The notes below the pieces were generated by a model that searched no databases, had not been told where the DNA came from, and saw only the letters and a program-made list of their open reading frames with translations. A program made the translations under genes and the position numbers. Source: Marinobacter sp. THAF197a (GTDB lineage Bacteria; Pseudomonadota; Gammaproteobacteria; Pseudomonadales; Oleiphilaceae). From it: a stretch of 64,000 nucleotides of DNA. The DNA lies in the NCBI RefSeq assembly GCF_009363275.1, contig NZ_CP045324.1:1488001-1552000 (forward strand), read 5' to 3'. Numbering within the stretch: the first letter of the stretch is position 1; every line of letters starts with the position of its first letter. Below are positions 17,590 through 26,271 of the stretch, piece after piece.

Positions 17590-18816
17590 ATGAATACAGA
17601 AATTATTCTTGGCGTGGTCATGTTTACCGTCATCGTGCTTGCACTGGTGGCGGTGATCCTGGCAGCGCGCTCAAAACTGGTCAGCACCGGCGACGTCACC
17701 ATTGAAATCAATGACGACCCGGAACACACCATGAAAACGGAAGCAGGTGGAAAGCTGCTGAACACCCTGGCGGGCAACGGCATTTTCCTGTCGTCTGCCT
17801 GTGGTGGCGGTGGTACCTGCGCCCAGTGTAAATGTAAGGTTCTGGAAGGTGGCGGCGCCATGCTGCCCACCGAAAAGACCCACTTCACCAACCGTGAAGA
17901 AAAAGAAGGCTGGCGCCTGTCGTGCCAGGTTCCTGTAAAACAGGACATGAAGATTGAGGTACCGGAAGAGTTCTTCGGCGTGAAGAAGTGGGAATGCGAA
18001 GTGGTGTCGAACCACAACGTGGCCACCTTCATCAAAGAGCTGGTACTGAAGCTGCCGGAAGGCGAGGAAGTGGATTTCCGTGCTGGCGGTTACGTGCAGT
18101 TGGAGTGCCCTCCCTACGAAATCGATTTCAAGGATTTCGATATCGAGGAAGAGTTCCACGAAGACTGGGACAAGCACGACATCTGGCGCTATAAGGCGAT
18201 CAATAAGGAAGACACCATCCGGGCTTACTCCATGGCGAACTACCCGGAAGAGAAAGGTCTTCTGAAGTTCAACATCCGTATTGCGACACCGCCTCCGGGG
18301 ACTAATCACCCGCCAGGCATCATGTCCAGCTACGTGTTCAACCTGAAGCCAGGTGACAAGGTTACGGTCATGGGGCCGTTCGGTGAGTTCTTCGCCAAGA
18401 AGACCGACGCTGAAATGGTGTTCATCGGTGGTGGTGCTGGTATGGCACCCATGCGCTCCCATATCTTTGACCAGCTCAAGCGCCTGAATTCCAAGCGCAA
18501 GATCAGTTTCTGGTATGGTGCCCGCAGTGTGCGCGAAATGTTCTATGTGGAAGACTTTGACGGTCTGGCCGCCGAGAACGAGAACTTTGAGTGGCATTGT
18601 GCTTTGTCAGATCCGCTTCCGACTGACGACTGGGATGGCCCTACCGGCTTTATCCATAACGTGTTGTACGAAAACTATCTGAAGGACCACCCGGCTCCGG
18701 AAGACTGTGAGTTCTACATGTGTGGGCCCCCAATCATGAACGCGTCCGTTATCAAGATGCTCAAGGATCTTGGTGTAGAGGACGAAAACATCATGCTGGA
18801 TGATTTCGGAGGTTAA
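17590..18816 (+). CDS. nqrF: Na+-translocating NADH:quinone reductase subunit F
   Basis: The NADH-oxidising subunit (408 residues). One N-terminal membrane helix (residues 5-27) precedes a 2Fe-2S ferredoxin domain with ligands Cys71, Cys77, Cys80 and Cys112 (SACGGGGTCAQCKC, then SCQV). The FAD domain carries RAYSMANYP, and the NADH domain has FIGGGAGMAPMRSHIF and the C-terminal CGPPIMNASVIKML. Electrons enter here from NADH and pass through FAD and the cluster to NqrD/E. apbE follows by 9 bp. Confidence 0.97.
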   Translation: MNTEIILGVVMFTVIVLALVAVILAARSKLVSTGDVTIEINDDPEHTMKTEAGGKLLNTLAGNGIFLSSACGGGGTCAQCKCKVLEGGGAMLPTEKTHFTNREEKEGWRLSCQVPVKQDMKIEVPEEFFGVKKWECEVVSNHNVATFIKELVLKLPEGEEVDFRAGGYVQLECPPYEIDFKDFDIEEEFHEDWDKHDIWRYKAINKEDTIRAYSMANYPEEKGLLKFNIRIATPPPGTNHPPGIMSSYVFNLKPGDKVTVMGPFGEFFAKKTDAEMVFIGGGAGMAPMRSHIFDQLKRLNSKRKISFWYGARSVREMFYVEDFDGLAAENENFEWHCALSDPLPTDDWDGPTGFIHNVLYENYLKDHPAPEDCEFYMCGPPIMNASVIKMLKDLGVEDENIMLDDFGG

Positions 18817-18825
18817 CAGGCTCAG

Positions 18826-19875
18826 ATGACATCCCGCATGTTTGGACCCGTCAGGGTGGTTGTGATCGGCGTCTTTATGACGCTGATCATGGCTGCCCTG
18901 GCGGGTTGCTCGTTTCAGGAAAAGGAAAAAGTCTGGGAGATTTCCGGAGGTATCTTCGGAACGACCTATCACATAAACGTCGTATTGCCAGAAGACAGGG
19001 AACGCCTGCAGACTCTGGCGCAGGGTATTAAGAAAGAGTTGGACGCGGTGGATGCGTCCATGTCTACCTGGAAGCAGGATTCCGAGTTGTCACGTTTGAA
19101 TCGCAAACAGGACCAGTCGGAGTGGACAGAGCTTTCTCCGGCCTTGTTTGAAGTGATACAGCGTTCCCAGGAAATTGCTGAACTGACTGACGGGGCGTTC
19201 GATATCACGATTGGCCCGTTGGTGAATCTTTGGGGCTTCGGTCCAGACGCCCGGCCCGAGACCGTGCCATCGGATGCGGCGCTGGAGAAAGCCCTGGCGG
19301 ATACCGGTTACCGTTATCTGGAGCTGAACGCCGAGACCCTGGCGTTGCGAAGCGAAAAGCCCCAGTACATCGATTTGTCCGGGATTGCTAAAGGCTATGG
19401 TGTCGATGTGGTGGCCCGCTACCTGGACCGTGAAGGTGTGCAGGCGTACCTTGTGGAGATCGGTGGTGAGGTGAGGGTCAATGGGCGGAAACCAGACGGC
19501 GGTGCCTGGCGCCTGGCCGTTGAAGAGCCATCGGAGGGCGCGCGTCAGGTTAATAAGATTGTCGCGATGGACCAGCATGCGATGGCAACCTCCGGTGACT
19601 ATCGTAACTATTACGAATCGGATGGTCAGCGTTACTCGCATACAATAGATCCATCGACGGGTAAGCCGATCACGAACAAGATGGCGTCTGTGACGGTGAT
19701 TACCGAAGACAGTATGACCGCCGACGCGCTGGCCACCGCATTTACCGTGATGGGGTATGAGCGGGCACGGGCGCTGGCAACGCGGGAAAATATTCCCGCT
19801 TATTTCATCGTGCGAGGTGAGAGCGGCTTTGAGGTGCATGAAACACCGGCTTTCTCTTCCTTCGTGGTTCAGTAA
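18826..19875 (+). CDS. apbE: FAD:protein FMN transferase ApbE (lipoprotein)
   Basis: Attaches FMN from FAD to threonines of NqrB and NqrC on the periplasmic side. The 349-residue precursor has a lipoprotein signal: a hydrophobic core to residue 25 and lipobox LAGC with Cys28. Family features are FGTTYHINV, DASMSTWKQDSELSRLN, the metal-site DLSGIAKGYGVD, and SHTIDPSTGKPI. GGAGG lies 12 nt upstream. Its place between nqrF and nqrM matches its job of maturing the complex encoded just upstream. Confidence 0.95.
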   Translation: MTSRMFGPVRVVVIGVFMTLIMAALAGCSFQEKEKVWEISGGIFGTTYHINVVLPEDRERLQTLAQGIKKELDAVDASMSTWKQDSELSRLNRKQDQSEWTELSPALFEVIQRSQEIAELTDGAFDITIGPLVNLWGFGPDARPETVPSDAALEKALADTGYRYLELNAETLALRSEKPQYIDLSGIAKGYGVDVVARYLDREGVQAYLVEIGGEVRVNGRKPDGGAWRLAVEEPSEGARQVNKIVAMDQHAMATSGDYRNYYESDGQRYSHTIDPSTGKPITNKMASVTVITEDSMTADALATAFTVMGYERARALATRENIPAYFIVRGESGFEVHETPAFSSFVVQ

Positions 19876-19886
19876 AGGAGGGCAGT

Positions 19887-20129
19887 ATGGGTACCTTTCT
19901 TCTCGTTTTGTTCATTGTAGGCATTCTGATTGCCGGTATGTCGATCGGCGTGATCTTTGGCCGCAAGCCCATCAGCGGCACTTGCGGTGGTATCGGTGCC
20001 CTGGGCATCAGCCAGTCCTGCGATATTTGTGGCGGTAACACGCAGAAGTGTGAGGAAAGCCGCAGCGAGACCGGGGCCTCTGAGAGTGGCGAAGACCTGG
20101 CCTACGACGCCTCGCGCACAGAAAAGTAA
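19887..20129 (+). CDS. nqrM: Na+-NQR maturation protein NqrM
   Basis: An 80-residue protein with one N-terminal membrane helix (residues 4-24) and four cysteines: Cys33 (SGTCGG) and Cys45, Cys48, Cys55 (CDICGGNTQKC). NqrM is needed to deliver iron to the membrane Fe-S site formed by NqrD and NqrE. A strong AAAGGAGG precedes the ATG, and the gene follows apbE by 11 bp, the standard order. The last 20 residues are polar and acidic. Confidence 0.93.
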   Translation: MGTFLLVLFIVGILIAGMSIGVIFGRKPISGTCGGIGALGISQSCDICGGNTQKCEESRSETGASESGEDLAYDASRTEK

Positions 20130-20191
20130 GCGACACTCATCAATAAATAAAACTACGCATTTTATGGCGTAGATAAGGAGTCACTGCGCAC

Positions 20192-21583
20192 ATGGCAGAG
20201 CATCATTACGACGTCGTCGTTATTGGCGCCGGCCCTTCCGGTGAAGGGGCGGCAATGAACGCGGCCAAGCACAACAAGCGAGTCGCCATCATTGAAGACA
20301 AACCGACGGTGGGCGGTAACTGCACGCACTGGGGCACCATTCCATCCAAGGCGCTGCGTCACTCAGTGAAGCAGATCATCACCTTCAACACCAATCAGAT
20401 GTTCCGGGATATCGGCGAACCGCGCTGGTTTTCCTTCCCGAGGGTGTTGCAGAACGCGCAGAAGGTCATCGGCAAGCAGGTTAAGCTGCGCACTCAGTTC
20501 TATTCCCGTAACCGGGTAGACCTGATCAATGGCCGTGCATCGTTTGTAGACACGCATCGGTTGGAAATTCGTGGTAACAAGTCGGTTGAGACTATCCACT
20601 TCAAACAGGCCATCATTGCTACCGGCTCCCGTCCGTATCTGCCGCCCGATGTGGATTTCCGCCATCACCGGATTTACAACTCTGACTCCATCCTGAACCT
20701 GTCCCACACACCGCGCACCCTGATTATCTATGGCGCCGGTGTTATCGGTTCCGAGTACGCTTCCATTTTTGCCGGGCTGGGTGTAAAGGTTGACTTGATC
20801 AACCCGGGCAGTCGCCTCTTGTCATTCCTGGACGACGAGATCTCCGATGCGCTCAGCTACCACCTTCGCAACAACGGTGTGCTGGTTCGCCATAACGAGC
20901 AGTACGAATCGGTGAAGGGCGACGACCACGGTGTGGTACTTTCATTGCAGTCTGGTAAGAAAATTCGCGCCGATGCCTTCCTCTGGTGCAACGGGCGAAG
21001 TGGTAACACGGAAAACCTCGGGCTGGAGAATGTGGGCCTGGTGCCCAATGGTCGCGGCCAGTTGGCAGTTGATGACCACTACCGTACCGAGGTGGACCAC
21101 ATCTACGCGGCGGGCGATGTGATTGGCTGGCCGAGCCTGGCCAGTGCAGCCTATGACCAGGGCCGTGCGGCTTCGTCAGACATCACCCAGGACGAGTATT
21201 TCCGATACGTAGATGATGTGCCCACGGGTATCTATACCATTCCTGAAATCAGCTCCGTAGGTAAAACCGAGCGGGAGCTGACAGAAGCCAAAGTGCCATA
21301 CGATGTTGGTCAGGCTTTCTTCAAGGACCTGGCGCGGGCACAGATAACGGGTGAAGCGGTGGGCATGCTGAAGATCCTGTTCCACCGTGAGACTCGGGAG
21401 ATTCTGGGTATCCACTGTTTCGGTGACCAGGCGGCTGAGATTGTGCACATCGGCCAGGCGATCATGAACCAGAAAGGGGAGGCGAACTCCCTGAACTACT
21501 TCATCAATACCACCTTCAACTACCCGACCATGGCGGAAGCCTATCGGGTGGCGGCATTGAACGGCCTGAACCGGATCTTCTGA
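20192..21583 (+). CDS. sthA: soluble NAD(P)+ transhydrogenase (Si-specific)
   Basis: A 463-residue FAD protein that equilibrates NADPH with NAD+. The FAD motif VIGAGPSGEGAAMNAA is at the N-terminus. GGNCTHWGTIPSKALRHS shows the family feature: only one cysteine of the usual disulfide-reductase pair remains, the second position being Thr (C-T-H-W-G-T). The NAD domain motif IYGAGVIGSEYASIFAGLG and the dimerisation end (NYPTMAEAYRVAALNGLNR) are intact. AAGGAG lies 11 nt before the ATG. It is separated from nqrM by 62 bp and may share its transcript. Confidence 0.93.
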   Translation: MAEHHYDVVVIGAGPSGEGAAMNAAKHNKRVAIIEDKPTVGGNCTHWGTIPSKALRHSVKQIITFNTNQMFRDIGEPRWFSFPRVLQNAQKVIGKQVKLRTQFYSRNRVDLINGRASFVDTHRLEIRGNKSVETIHFKQAIIATGSRPYLPPDVDFRHHRIYNSDSILNLSHTPRTLIIYGAGVIGSEYASIFAGLGVKVDLINPGSRLLSFLDDEISDALSYHLRNNGVLVRHNEQYESVKGDDHGVVLSLQSGKKIRADAFLWCNGRSGNTENLGLENVGLVPNGRGQLAVDDHYRTEVDHIYAAGDVIGWPSLASAAYDQGRAASSDITQDEYFRYVDDVPTGIYTIPEISSVGKTERELTEAKVPYDVGQAFFKDLARAQITGEAVGMLKILFHRETREILGIHCFGDQAAEIVHIGQAIMNQKGEANSLNYFINTTFNYPTMAEAYRVAALNGLNRIF

Positions 21584-21599
21584 TCCGGTCAGTTCCGTA

Positions 21600-21626
21600 C
21601 CCGAGCCGGTATTACGCCGGCTCGGG
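21600..21626. terminator. hairpin between convergent sthA and GDPD genes
   Basis: CCCGAGCCGG pairs perfectly with CCGGCTCGGG around a 7-nt loop that includes the stop codon of the minus-strand phosphodiesterase gene. Neither side has a clear T-run, so it may act as a weak bidirectional terminator or 3'-end stabiliser. Confidence 0.55.
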
Positions 21627-22385
21627 CATTCCTTCCTTCGCTGGCAAGCTCAGAACGGCTCTGGCGCGGTTATCGAAGAACATCCGTGTGCTTGTGGGGT
21701 AGTCGGTAATAATGCTGTCTACGCCCATCTCTTCCAGCTTCAGCATGTCGTGAATGCGGTTCACCGTCCAGGTGGACACATGCATATTACGCTTGTGGGC
21801 CTGGGCAACCATGTCGGCATTGAGAATCTTCCAGTTCACGCAGAAATACTCACAGCCAAGGCGGGTAGCCAGGTTCAGCGGTTTTGGGAACTTTCGCTCG
21901 GCCACAAGGCCAATCCGGAGGTTCTTGTCACGGCGCCTCAGTTCCCTGAGGAACCAGGGATCGGATGAGGTAATGGCGGCGGTCTGGTAAAGGTTCCGGC
22001 GCTGGATAACTTCTGTCAGGCGGTTACAAAGTATGTTCAGGCGGGCCCGGTTGTCCTTCTTCACTTCCAGTTGCAGGTGCTCCAGGTCGTCGAACTGGTC
22101 GAGCAGGTTTTCGAGAGTGGGAATGCCCGCTTTGCGGGGCCAGGCGCTGGTGTTGCGCCGAGCGTCCATGTCGGCCAGCTCAGCGGCCGTGTAATGGCCG
22201 ACATTGCCCTTCTGCCCGGTAGTCCGATCTACTGTCAGGTCGTGCACCAGCACTGGCACGCCGTCTTTTGACAGCACCAGGTCCAGCTCGAAGTGCCGGA
22301 TACCATGCCGATAGGCATGGATAAAACCGGGCATGGTATTTTCTGGAGCCTCACCTTTGGCTCCGCGGTGACCATAAACGATCAT
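21612..22385 (-). CDS. glycerophosphodiester phosphodiesterase
   Basis: A 257-residue GDPD-family enzyme that hydrolyses glycerophosphodiesters to glycerol-3-phosphate plus an alcohol. The N-terminus has the metal-binding and catalytic signature YGHRGAKGEAPENT (family HRG...PENT), followed by FELDLVLSKDGVPVLVHD. Near the C-terminus is VSTWTVN. No signal peptide is visible, so it is probably cytoplasmic like UgpQ. Its ATG overlaps the stop of the upstream DAHP synthase gene as ATGA, implying coupled translation despite unrelated functions. Confidence 0.9.
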   Translation of the reverse strand: MIVYGHRGAKGEAPENTMPGFIHAYRHGIRHFELDLVLSKDGVPVLVHDLTVDRTTGQKGNVGHYTAAELADMDARRNTSAWPRKAGIPTLENLLDQFDDLEHLQLEVKKDNRARLNILCNRLTEVIQRRNLYQTAAITSSDPWFLRELRRRDKNLRIGLVAERKFPKPLNLATRLGCEYFCVNWKILNADMVAQAHKRNMHVSTWTVNRIHDMLKLEEMGVDSIITDYPTSTRMFFDNRARAVLSLPAKEGMPEPA

Positions 22386-23509
22386 TCTGCAGCACTATCC
22401 TTGAGGGTCTGGTAAATAGCCTGGCGTTTCTTCCAGGTGTCATGACACAGGCGTATATCTTCCAGGTACGCCGGCAACTCTCTCATCAGCAGGGCCTGGG
22501 GGCCGTCAACCAGGGCTTTCTCCGGTTTCGGGTGGAAGTCTACCAGCACCATGTTGGCGCCGGCGATCACGCCCTGAGCGGTGGCGTGCATCACGTCCAG
22601 AATACCATCCGGTGAGCGGTCCCGGCTGCCCACGGAGTGGGACGGGTCTACACACACCGGCATGCGCGTCAGGCGCTTTACCGCTGGTACATGGGCGAAA
22701 TCCACCATATTGCGGTGCGGCTGGCCGGCTTCGGTTTTCATGCCCCTCAGGCAGAAAATCACGTTGGCGTTGCCCTCACTGGCCAGGTACTCCGCAGCGT
22801 TCAGCGACTCGTTCAGGGTAATACCAAAACCGCGCTTGAGCAGTGCCGGGTAGGTTTTCTGCCGGCCTATGGCTTTGAGTAGCTCGAAGTTCTGGGTATT
22901 CCGGGTGCCAATCTGCAGCATCACACCGGTGGGCCGGCCCAGTTTCTCCAGGCAGTTATCGATCTCTTCGATATGGCTTTCGTGAGTAATCTCCATGGCA
23001 ATAACCTTGATGCCATGCTTGCCGGCTTTCTCGAAGACCCAGGGCAGGCAGCCCTTGCCGTGCCCCTGGAACGAGTATGGGTTGGTGCGGGGTTTGTAGG
23101 CGCCCATGCGGGTGCAGACCTCGCCATTGTCCTCAAGCGCCTGCATCATCTGCTCAACGTGCTCGGGCACGTCTACCGCACATAGCCCGGCAAAGATGTT
23201 CAGGTTGTTCTGGCTGAACTCGACGCCGTTGTAGGTGAAACCGCTCTGGCGGTGATCGTCTTTGTGGCGGCCCAGAATGCGGTAGTCATCAGAAATTCGG
23301 ATGGCCCGCTCCACGGCGGGTAGCGCTTCAATCTCTTCCTTGTTCAGGGTTTTGGTGTCGCCCAGCAGATAAATCTCCGTCAGCCGCTGGCTGGCACCCT
23401 GAACCTCATGTACCCGAACACTGACGCCAGGCAGGTTTTCCAGGTAGTGCATGGTCTGGCGGTAGGCTTCGCTGTCCAGTTCTGTGTTGGGGTGAAGAAT
23501 GGCTAACAT
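22382..23509 (-). CDS. 3-deoxy-7-phosphoheptulonate (DAHP) synthase-like protein
   Basis: A 375-residue member of the DAHP/KDO8P synthase family, first step of the shikimate pathway (PEP plus erythrose-4-phosphate). Recognised stretches: GAYKPRTNPYSFQGHG, QIGTRNTQNFELLKAIG, KRGFGITLNESLNAAEYL, VDPSHSVGSRDR and HPKPEKALVDGPQAL, matching the type I-beta group. The usual AGPCSVE motif reads AGLCAVD: the metal-ligand cysteine is kept but its neighbours differ, so it is a divergent branch. An N-terminal region of about 90 residues resembles the ferredoxin-like extension of these enzymes. ATG at 23509 with AAGGAG upstream. Confidence 0.82.
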   Translation of the reverse strand: MLAILHPNTELDSEAYRQTMHYLENLPGVSVRVHEVQGASQRLTEIYLLGDTKTLNKEEIEALPAVERAIRISDDYRILGRHKDDHRQSGFTYNGVEFSQNNLNIFAGLCAVDVPEHVEQMMQALEDNGEVCTRMGAYKPRTNPYSFQGHGKGCLPWVFEKAGKHGIKVIAMEITHESHIEEIDNCLEKLGRPTGVMLQIGTRNTQNFELLKAIGRQKTYPALLKRGFGITLNESLNAAEYLASEGNANVIFCLRGMKTEAGQPHRNMVDFAHVPAVKRLTRMPVCVDPSHSVGSRDRSPDGILDVMHATAQGVIAGANMVLVDFHPKPEKALVDGPQALLMRELPAYLEDIRLCHDTWKKRQAIYQTLKDSAAE

Positions 23510-23524
23510 GAAATCTCCTTGGGG

Positions 23525-23974
23525 TTAACCGGCGGCGTCTTCCGCTCTGTGCCTGGCCTGCATGAATTCCCGATGATTAAGATGCAGCAAGTCCGCAATC
23601 CGGCGAATAAGGTGTTCTTCGTATTTGTCGATACGGCCGTCTGCCAGGGCTACCCGCCAGATACTCTCCAGCAGGGCCTGTTTCTGGGGCTGGTCAAAGT
23701 GGTCGTTGATCTGTCCGGTGAACTCATACAACGACGTGGAATCCTCTGCGTGTGCCAGGGCGTCGGCAAGAATCTCTTCCGCTTCTTCCCGGGTAACCTG
23801 ATGGGCCTGAACGGCGCAATCGACAATAATCTTCAGCTCGCGCTCGTCCTCGTGATTGTCGACACGGGCAAGCTGCACCATCAGGGCTGTGGCAGCCACA
23901 GCCAGTTGGTGGGCGTCGGTTTGCACAGGCTCGGATTCCGGCACTGCAAACAGTTTTTTCAGGCGATCAATCAT
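23525..23974 (-). CDS. TerB-like protein
   Basis: A 149-residue, all-helical protein of the TerB/TerB-like family, known from tellurite-resistance loci and many stand-alone genes. The family's acidic motifs are present: ARVDNHEDERELKII in the first half and ALADGRIDKYEEHLIRRIADLL in the second, each likely to bind divalent metal. AAGGGG precedes the ATG. It sits 15 bp upstream of the DAHP synthase gene on the same strand. No other ter genes are nearby, so a tellurite role should not be assumed. Confidence 0.75.
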   Translation of the reverse strand: MIDRLKKLFAVPESEPVQTDAHQLAVAATALMVQLARVDNHEDERELKIIVDCAVQAHQVTREEAEEILADALAHAEDSTSLYEFTGQINDHFDQPQKQALLESIWRVALADGRIDKYEEHLIRRIADLLHLNHREFMQARHRAEDAAG

Positions 23975-24007
23975 ACAGCGCCCCTTGGCTAAAGGTTGGG
24001 GTGTTGA

Positions 24008-24976
24008 TCAGGCAGCCTCGGTCGCTAACTGTCGCACCCGGCTTTCCAGTTCAATCTGGTCTGCGGCAAACCGGCGAATGCCATCAGCCAGTTTCTCGGT
24101 GGCCATGGCATCCTCGTTGGACTCCCAGCGGAACCGCTTCTCGTCCACGTGGTGTGGTTTGTCGGCGCTGCTTGCGCTGCCCGCGTTCAGTCGTTGGGGC
24201 AATTCGCCATGATCGTCTTTCAGCTCCTGCAACAGGGCAGGGCTGATGGTCAGGCGATCGCAGCCGGCGAGCATTTCAATCTCGCCAGTATTACGGAAGC
24301 TCGCCCCCATCACCACGGTATTGAAGCCATTGGCCTTGTAGTAATTATAGATGCGTGTGACCGATTGCACGCCCGGGTCTTCCGCCGCCGGGTAGCTGTC
24401 GCGGCCCGTGCTGGCCAGGTGCCAGTCCAGAATTCGCCCTACAAACGGCGATATCAGATAGGCACCGGCTTCGGCGCAGGCGGCAGCCTGTACAAAGGAG
24501 AACAGCAGGGTAAGGTTACAGTGGATGCCTTCTTTTTCCAGCTGCTCAGCGGCGCGGATGCCTTCCCAGGTAGAGGCAATCTTGATCAGCACCCGGCTGG
24601 TGTCTACGCCCTGGCGGTCATAGTAGTCGATCAACCGGCGTGCGCGTTCCAGGGTGGCGGCGGTGTCAAATGACAGGCGGGCGTCTACTTCTGTGGAGAC
24701 GACGCCGGGAATGAGGTTCAGGATTTCTTTACCGGCCAGCACCGCCAGCATGTCAGTGGCGATGGTCAGTTGTTCGGCGCCAGAGCCCCCACGCTGGCTG
24801 GCGAAGGCGACGGCCTTGTCCAGCATCGGGCGGTAGGCTTCCGATGCTGCGGCTTTCAGCAGCAGTGAGGGGTTGGTGGTGGCATCTTGTGGCCGCCATT
24901 GGGCAATGGCATCAAGGTCGCCGGTGTCGGCCACCACGGTGGTCATGGTCTTCAGTTGGTCCAGCTTGCTGTTCAT
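24008..24976 (-). CDS. tal: transaldolase
   Basis: A 322-residue class I transaldolase of the non-oxidative pentose phosphate pathway, moving a dihydroxyacetone unit from sedoheptulose-7-phosphate to glyceraldehyde-3-phosphate. The N-terminus MNSKLDQLKTMTTVVADTGD and the DATTNPSLLLKAA motif are standard. The Schiff-base lysine lies in RVLIKIASTWEG, followed by GIHCNLTLLFSF. Length matches E. coli TalB (317). AGGA lies 3-4 nt before the ATG. Confidence 0.95.
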   Translation of the reverse strand: MNSKLDQLKTMTTVVADTGDLDAIAQWRPQDATTNPSLLLKAAASEAYRPMLDKAVAFASQRGGSGAEQLTIATDMLAVLAGKEILNLIPGVVSTEVDARLSFDTAATLERARRLIDYYDRQGVDTSRVLIKIASTWEGIRAAEQLEKEGIHCNLTLLFSFVQAAACAEAGAYLISPFVGRILDWHLASTGRDSYPAAEDPGVQSVTRIYNYYKANGFNTVVMGASFRNTGEIEMLAGCDRLTISPALLQELKDDHGELPQRLNAGSASSADKPHHVDEKRFRWESNEDAMATEKLADGIRRFAADQIELESRVRQLATEAA

Positions 24977-25094
24977 TCGTCCTGTCGTCCCGGTTGTGCG
25001 GTGTTATGGCGGTATCCAACTCCAGAATACCTTTGTAACCCTACAATAACGGCAGCTTACGACAGGAACAAGACAACAAAAGGTATGGGGATGA

Positions 25095-26087
25095 TCAACT
25101 TTCCGTAATGAGTTCCGGTTCCCTGACTTTGGCCAGAGCCTGCTCCACCACTTCCAGGCCGGAACCCGGCTTGTTGGCGTTCTCGCTCAGGTGTCGGCGG
25201 AACTGCCGCCCGCCCGGCTGGCCCAGGAACAATCCCATGATGTGGCGAGTCATGTGGGTGAGGTACACCCCCCGGTCCAGTTCCTGCTGGATGAACGGAA
25301 ACATGGCGCGCAGGGCATCATGACGGCTGGTGACAGGTGCCGGCTCACCAAAGAATTCGGTATCCACGTCGGCCAGTAGCCAGGGATTGTGGTAGGCCTC
25401 GCGGCCCAGCATCACGCCGTCGGTGTGGGCCAGGTGCTCATGGCAATCCTCAAAAGTTTTGATGCCGCCGTTGATGATGATTTCAAGGTGAGGGTAGGCC
25501 TGTTTCAGACGGTACACCCAATCGTACTTCAGCGGTGGGATATCGCGATTTTCCTTCGGGCTCAGGCCCTCCAGAATGGCAATGCGGGCGTGCACGATGA
25601 ACGTCTTGCAGCCGGCTGCAGCAACGGTTTCGATAAACTCGCACAGCTCATCCCAGGATTCGCGGCCGTTGATGCCAATGCGGTGCTTGACCGTAACCGG
25701 CAGATCCGTGGCCGCAATCATCGCTGCCACACCTTCCGCCACCTTATCCGGATGGCCCATCAGGCAGGCGCCGATCATGTTGTTCTGCACCCGATCACTG
25801 GGGCAGCCGACATTCAGGTTCACTTCATCAAAGCCAAACTGCTGCGCCAGCTTTGCGCAATGAGCCAACTCACCGGCATTGCTGCCACCAAGCTGCAGCG
25901 CCAGCGGGTATTCGGATGGATCATGGCGCAGAAACCGCTCGGTATCCCCATGAATCAACGCCCCGGTGGTCACCATCTCGGTATACAGCAACGCCCGGCG
26001 GCTCAGAATCCGAGCCAGGTAGCGAAAATGCGGCGTGGTCCAATCCATCATGGGGGCTACAGAGAACTTTCTTTCTAATGAAATCAT
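25095..26087 (-). CDS. dusA: tRNA-dihydrouridine(20/20a) synthase DusA
   Basis: A 330-residue FMN enzyme that reduces U20/U20a in the tRNA D-loop. Family signatures are VAPMMDWT at the N-terminus, QLGGSNAGELAHCAKLA, the catalytic-cysteine motif NLNVGCPSDRVQ and MLGREAYHNPW. AAGG lies 7 nt before the ATG. The prophage begins immediately beyond its 5' end and the gene remains intact, as is usual for elements that insert in dusA and resupply the first codons and promoter. The leading residues MISLERKFS may therefore be phage-encoded; this is inference. Confidence 0.95.
   Translation of the reverse strand: MISLERKFSVAPMMDWTTPHFRYLARILSRRALLYTEMVTTGALIHGDTERFLRHDPSEYPLALQLGGSNAGELAHCAKLAQQFGFDEVNLNVGCPSDRVQNNMIGACLMGHPDKVAEGVAAMIAATDLPVTVKHRIGINGRESWDELCEFIETVAAAGCKTFIVHARIAILEGLSPKENRDIPPLKYDWVYRLKQAYPHLEIIINGGIKTFEDCHEHLAHTDGVMLGREAYHNPWLLADVDTEFFGEPAPVTSRHDALRAMFPFIQQELDRGVYLTHMTRHIMGLFLGQPGGRQFRRHLSENANKPGSGLEVVEQALAKVREPELITES
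26037..26087. other. probable left attachment site of the prophage in dusA
   Basis: The prophage integrase points away from dusA and phage DNA begins at or just inside the dusA start. A known family of dusA-associated elements recombines in the 5' end of the gene; the codons for VAPMMDWT (26037-26060) are the best-conserved DNA there and the likely core. The matching right site is outside the window, so the exact crossover cannot be placed. Confidence 0.5.
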
Positions 26088-26182
26088 GTGCTTACCTTAT
26101 TTTCTGCGTCCCTGACGTTCCATTTTCGTACATTGATTTACAAGGAAAAACATTGCGTTCCAGTACCATGCTGTACCAGAAT

Positions 26183-26197
26183 TGTACCAATGGTACA
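26183..26197. repeat. TGTACC dyad within a GTACC-rich stretch
   Basis: TGTACC-AAT-GGTACA is a perfect dyad, and GTACC also occurs just to the left (near 26164 and 26173). It lies between the probable attachment core and the int-flanking repeats, so it may bind a recombination or int-regulating protein. Confidence 0.4.
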
Positions 26198-26201
26198 CCG
26201 G

Positions 26202-26258
26202 GTGGCAGGCAAGGTTTCTGAAGTAGTGCTGCCCGGGACCGGCAAGGTTTCCAAAGTA
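26202..26258 (+). repeat. two int-flanking repeats, upstream pair
   Basis: Copy A (26202-26225) has the core GGCAGGCAAGGTTTCTGAAG; copy B (core 26241-26258) reads GGCAAGGTTTCCAAAGTA. Their ends are 33 bp apart, close to a multiple of the helical repeat. Four related copies follow int. They are candidate integrase arm-binding sites and lie 14-70 bp before the int start. Confidence 0.65.
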
Positions 26259-26271
26259 ACGAGGGCAGAGT

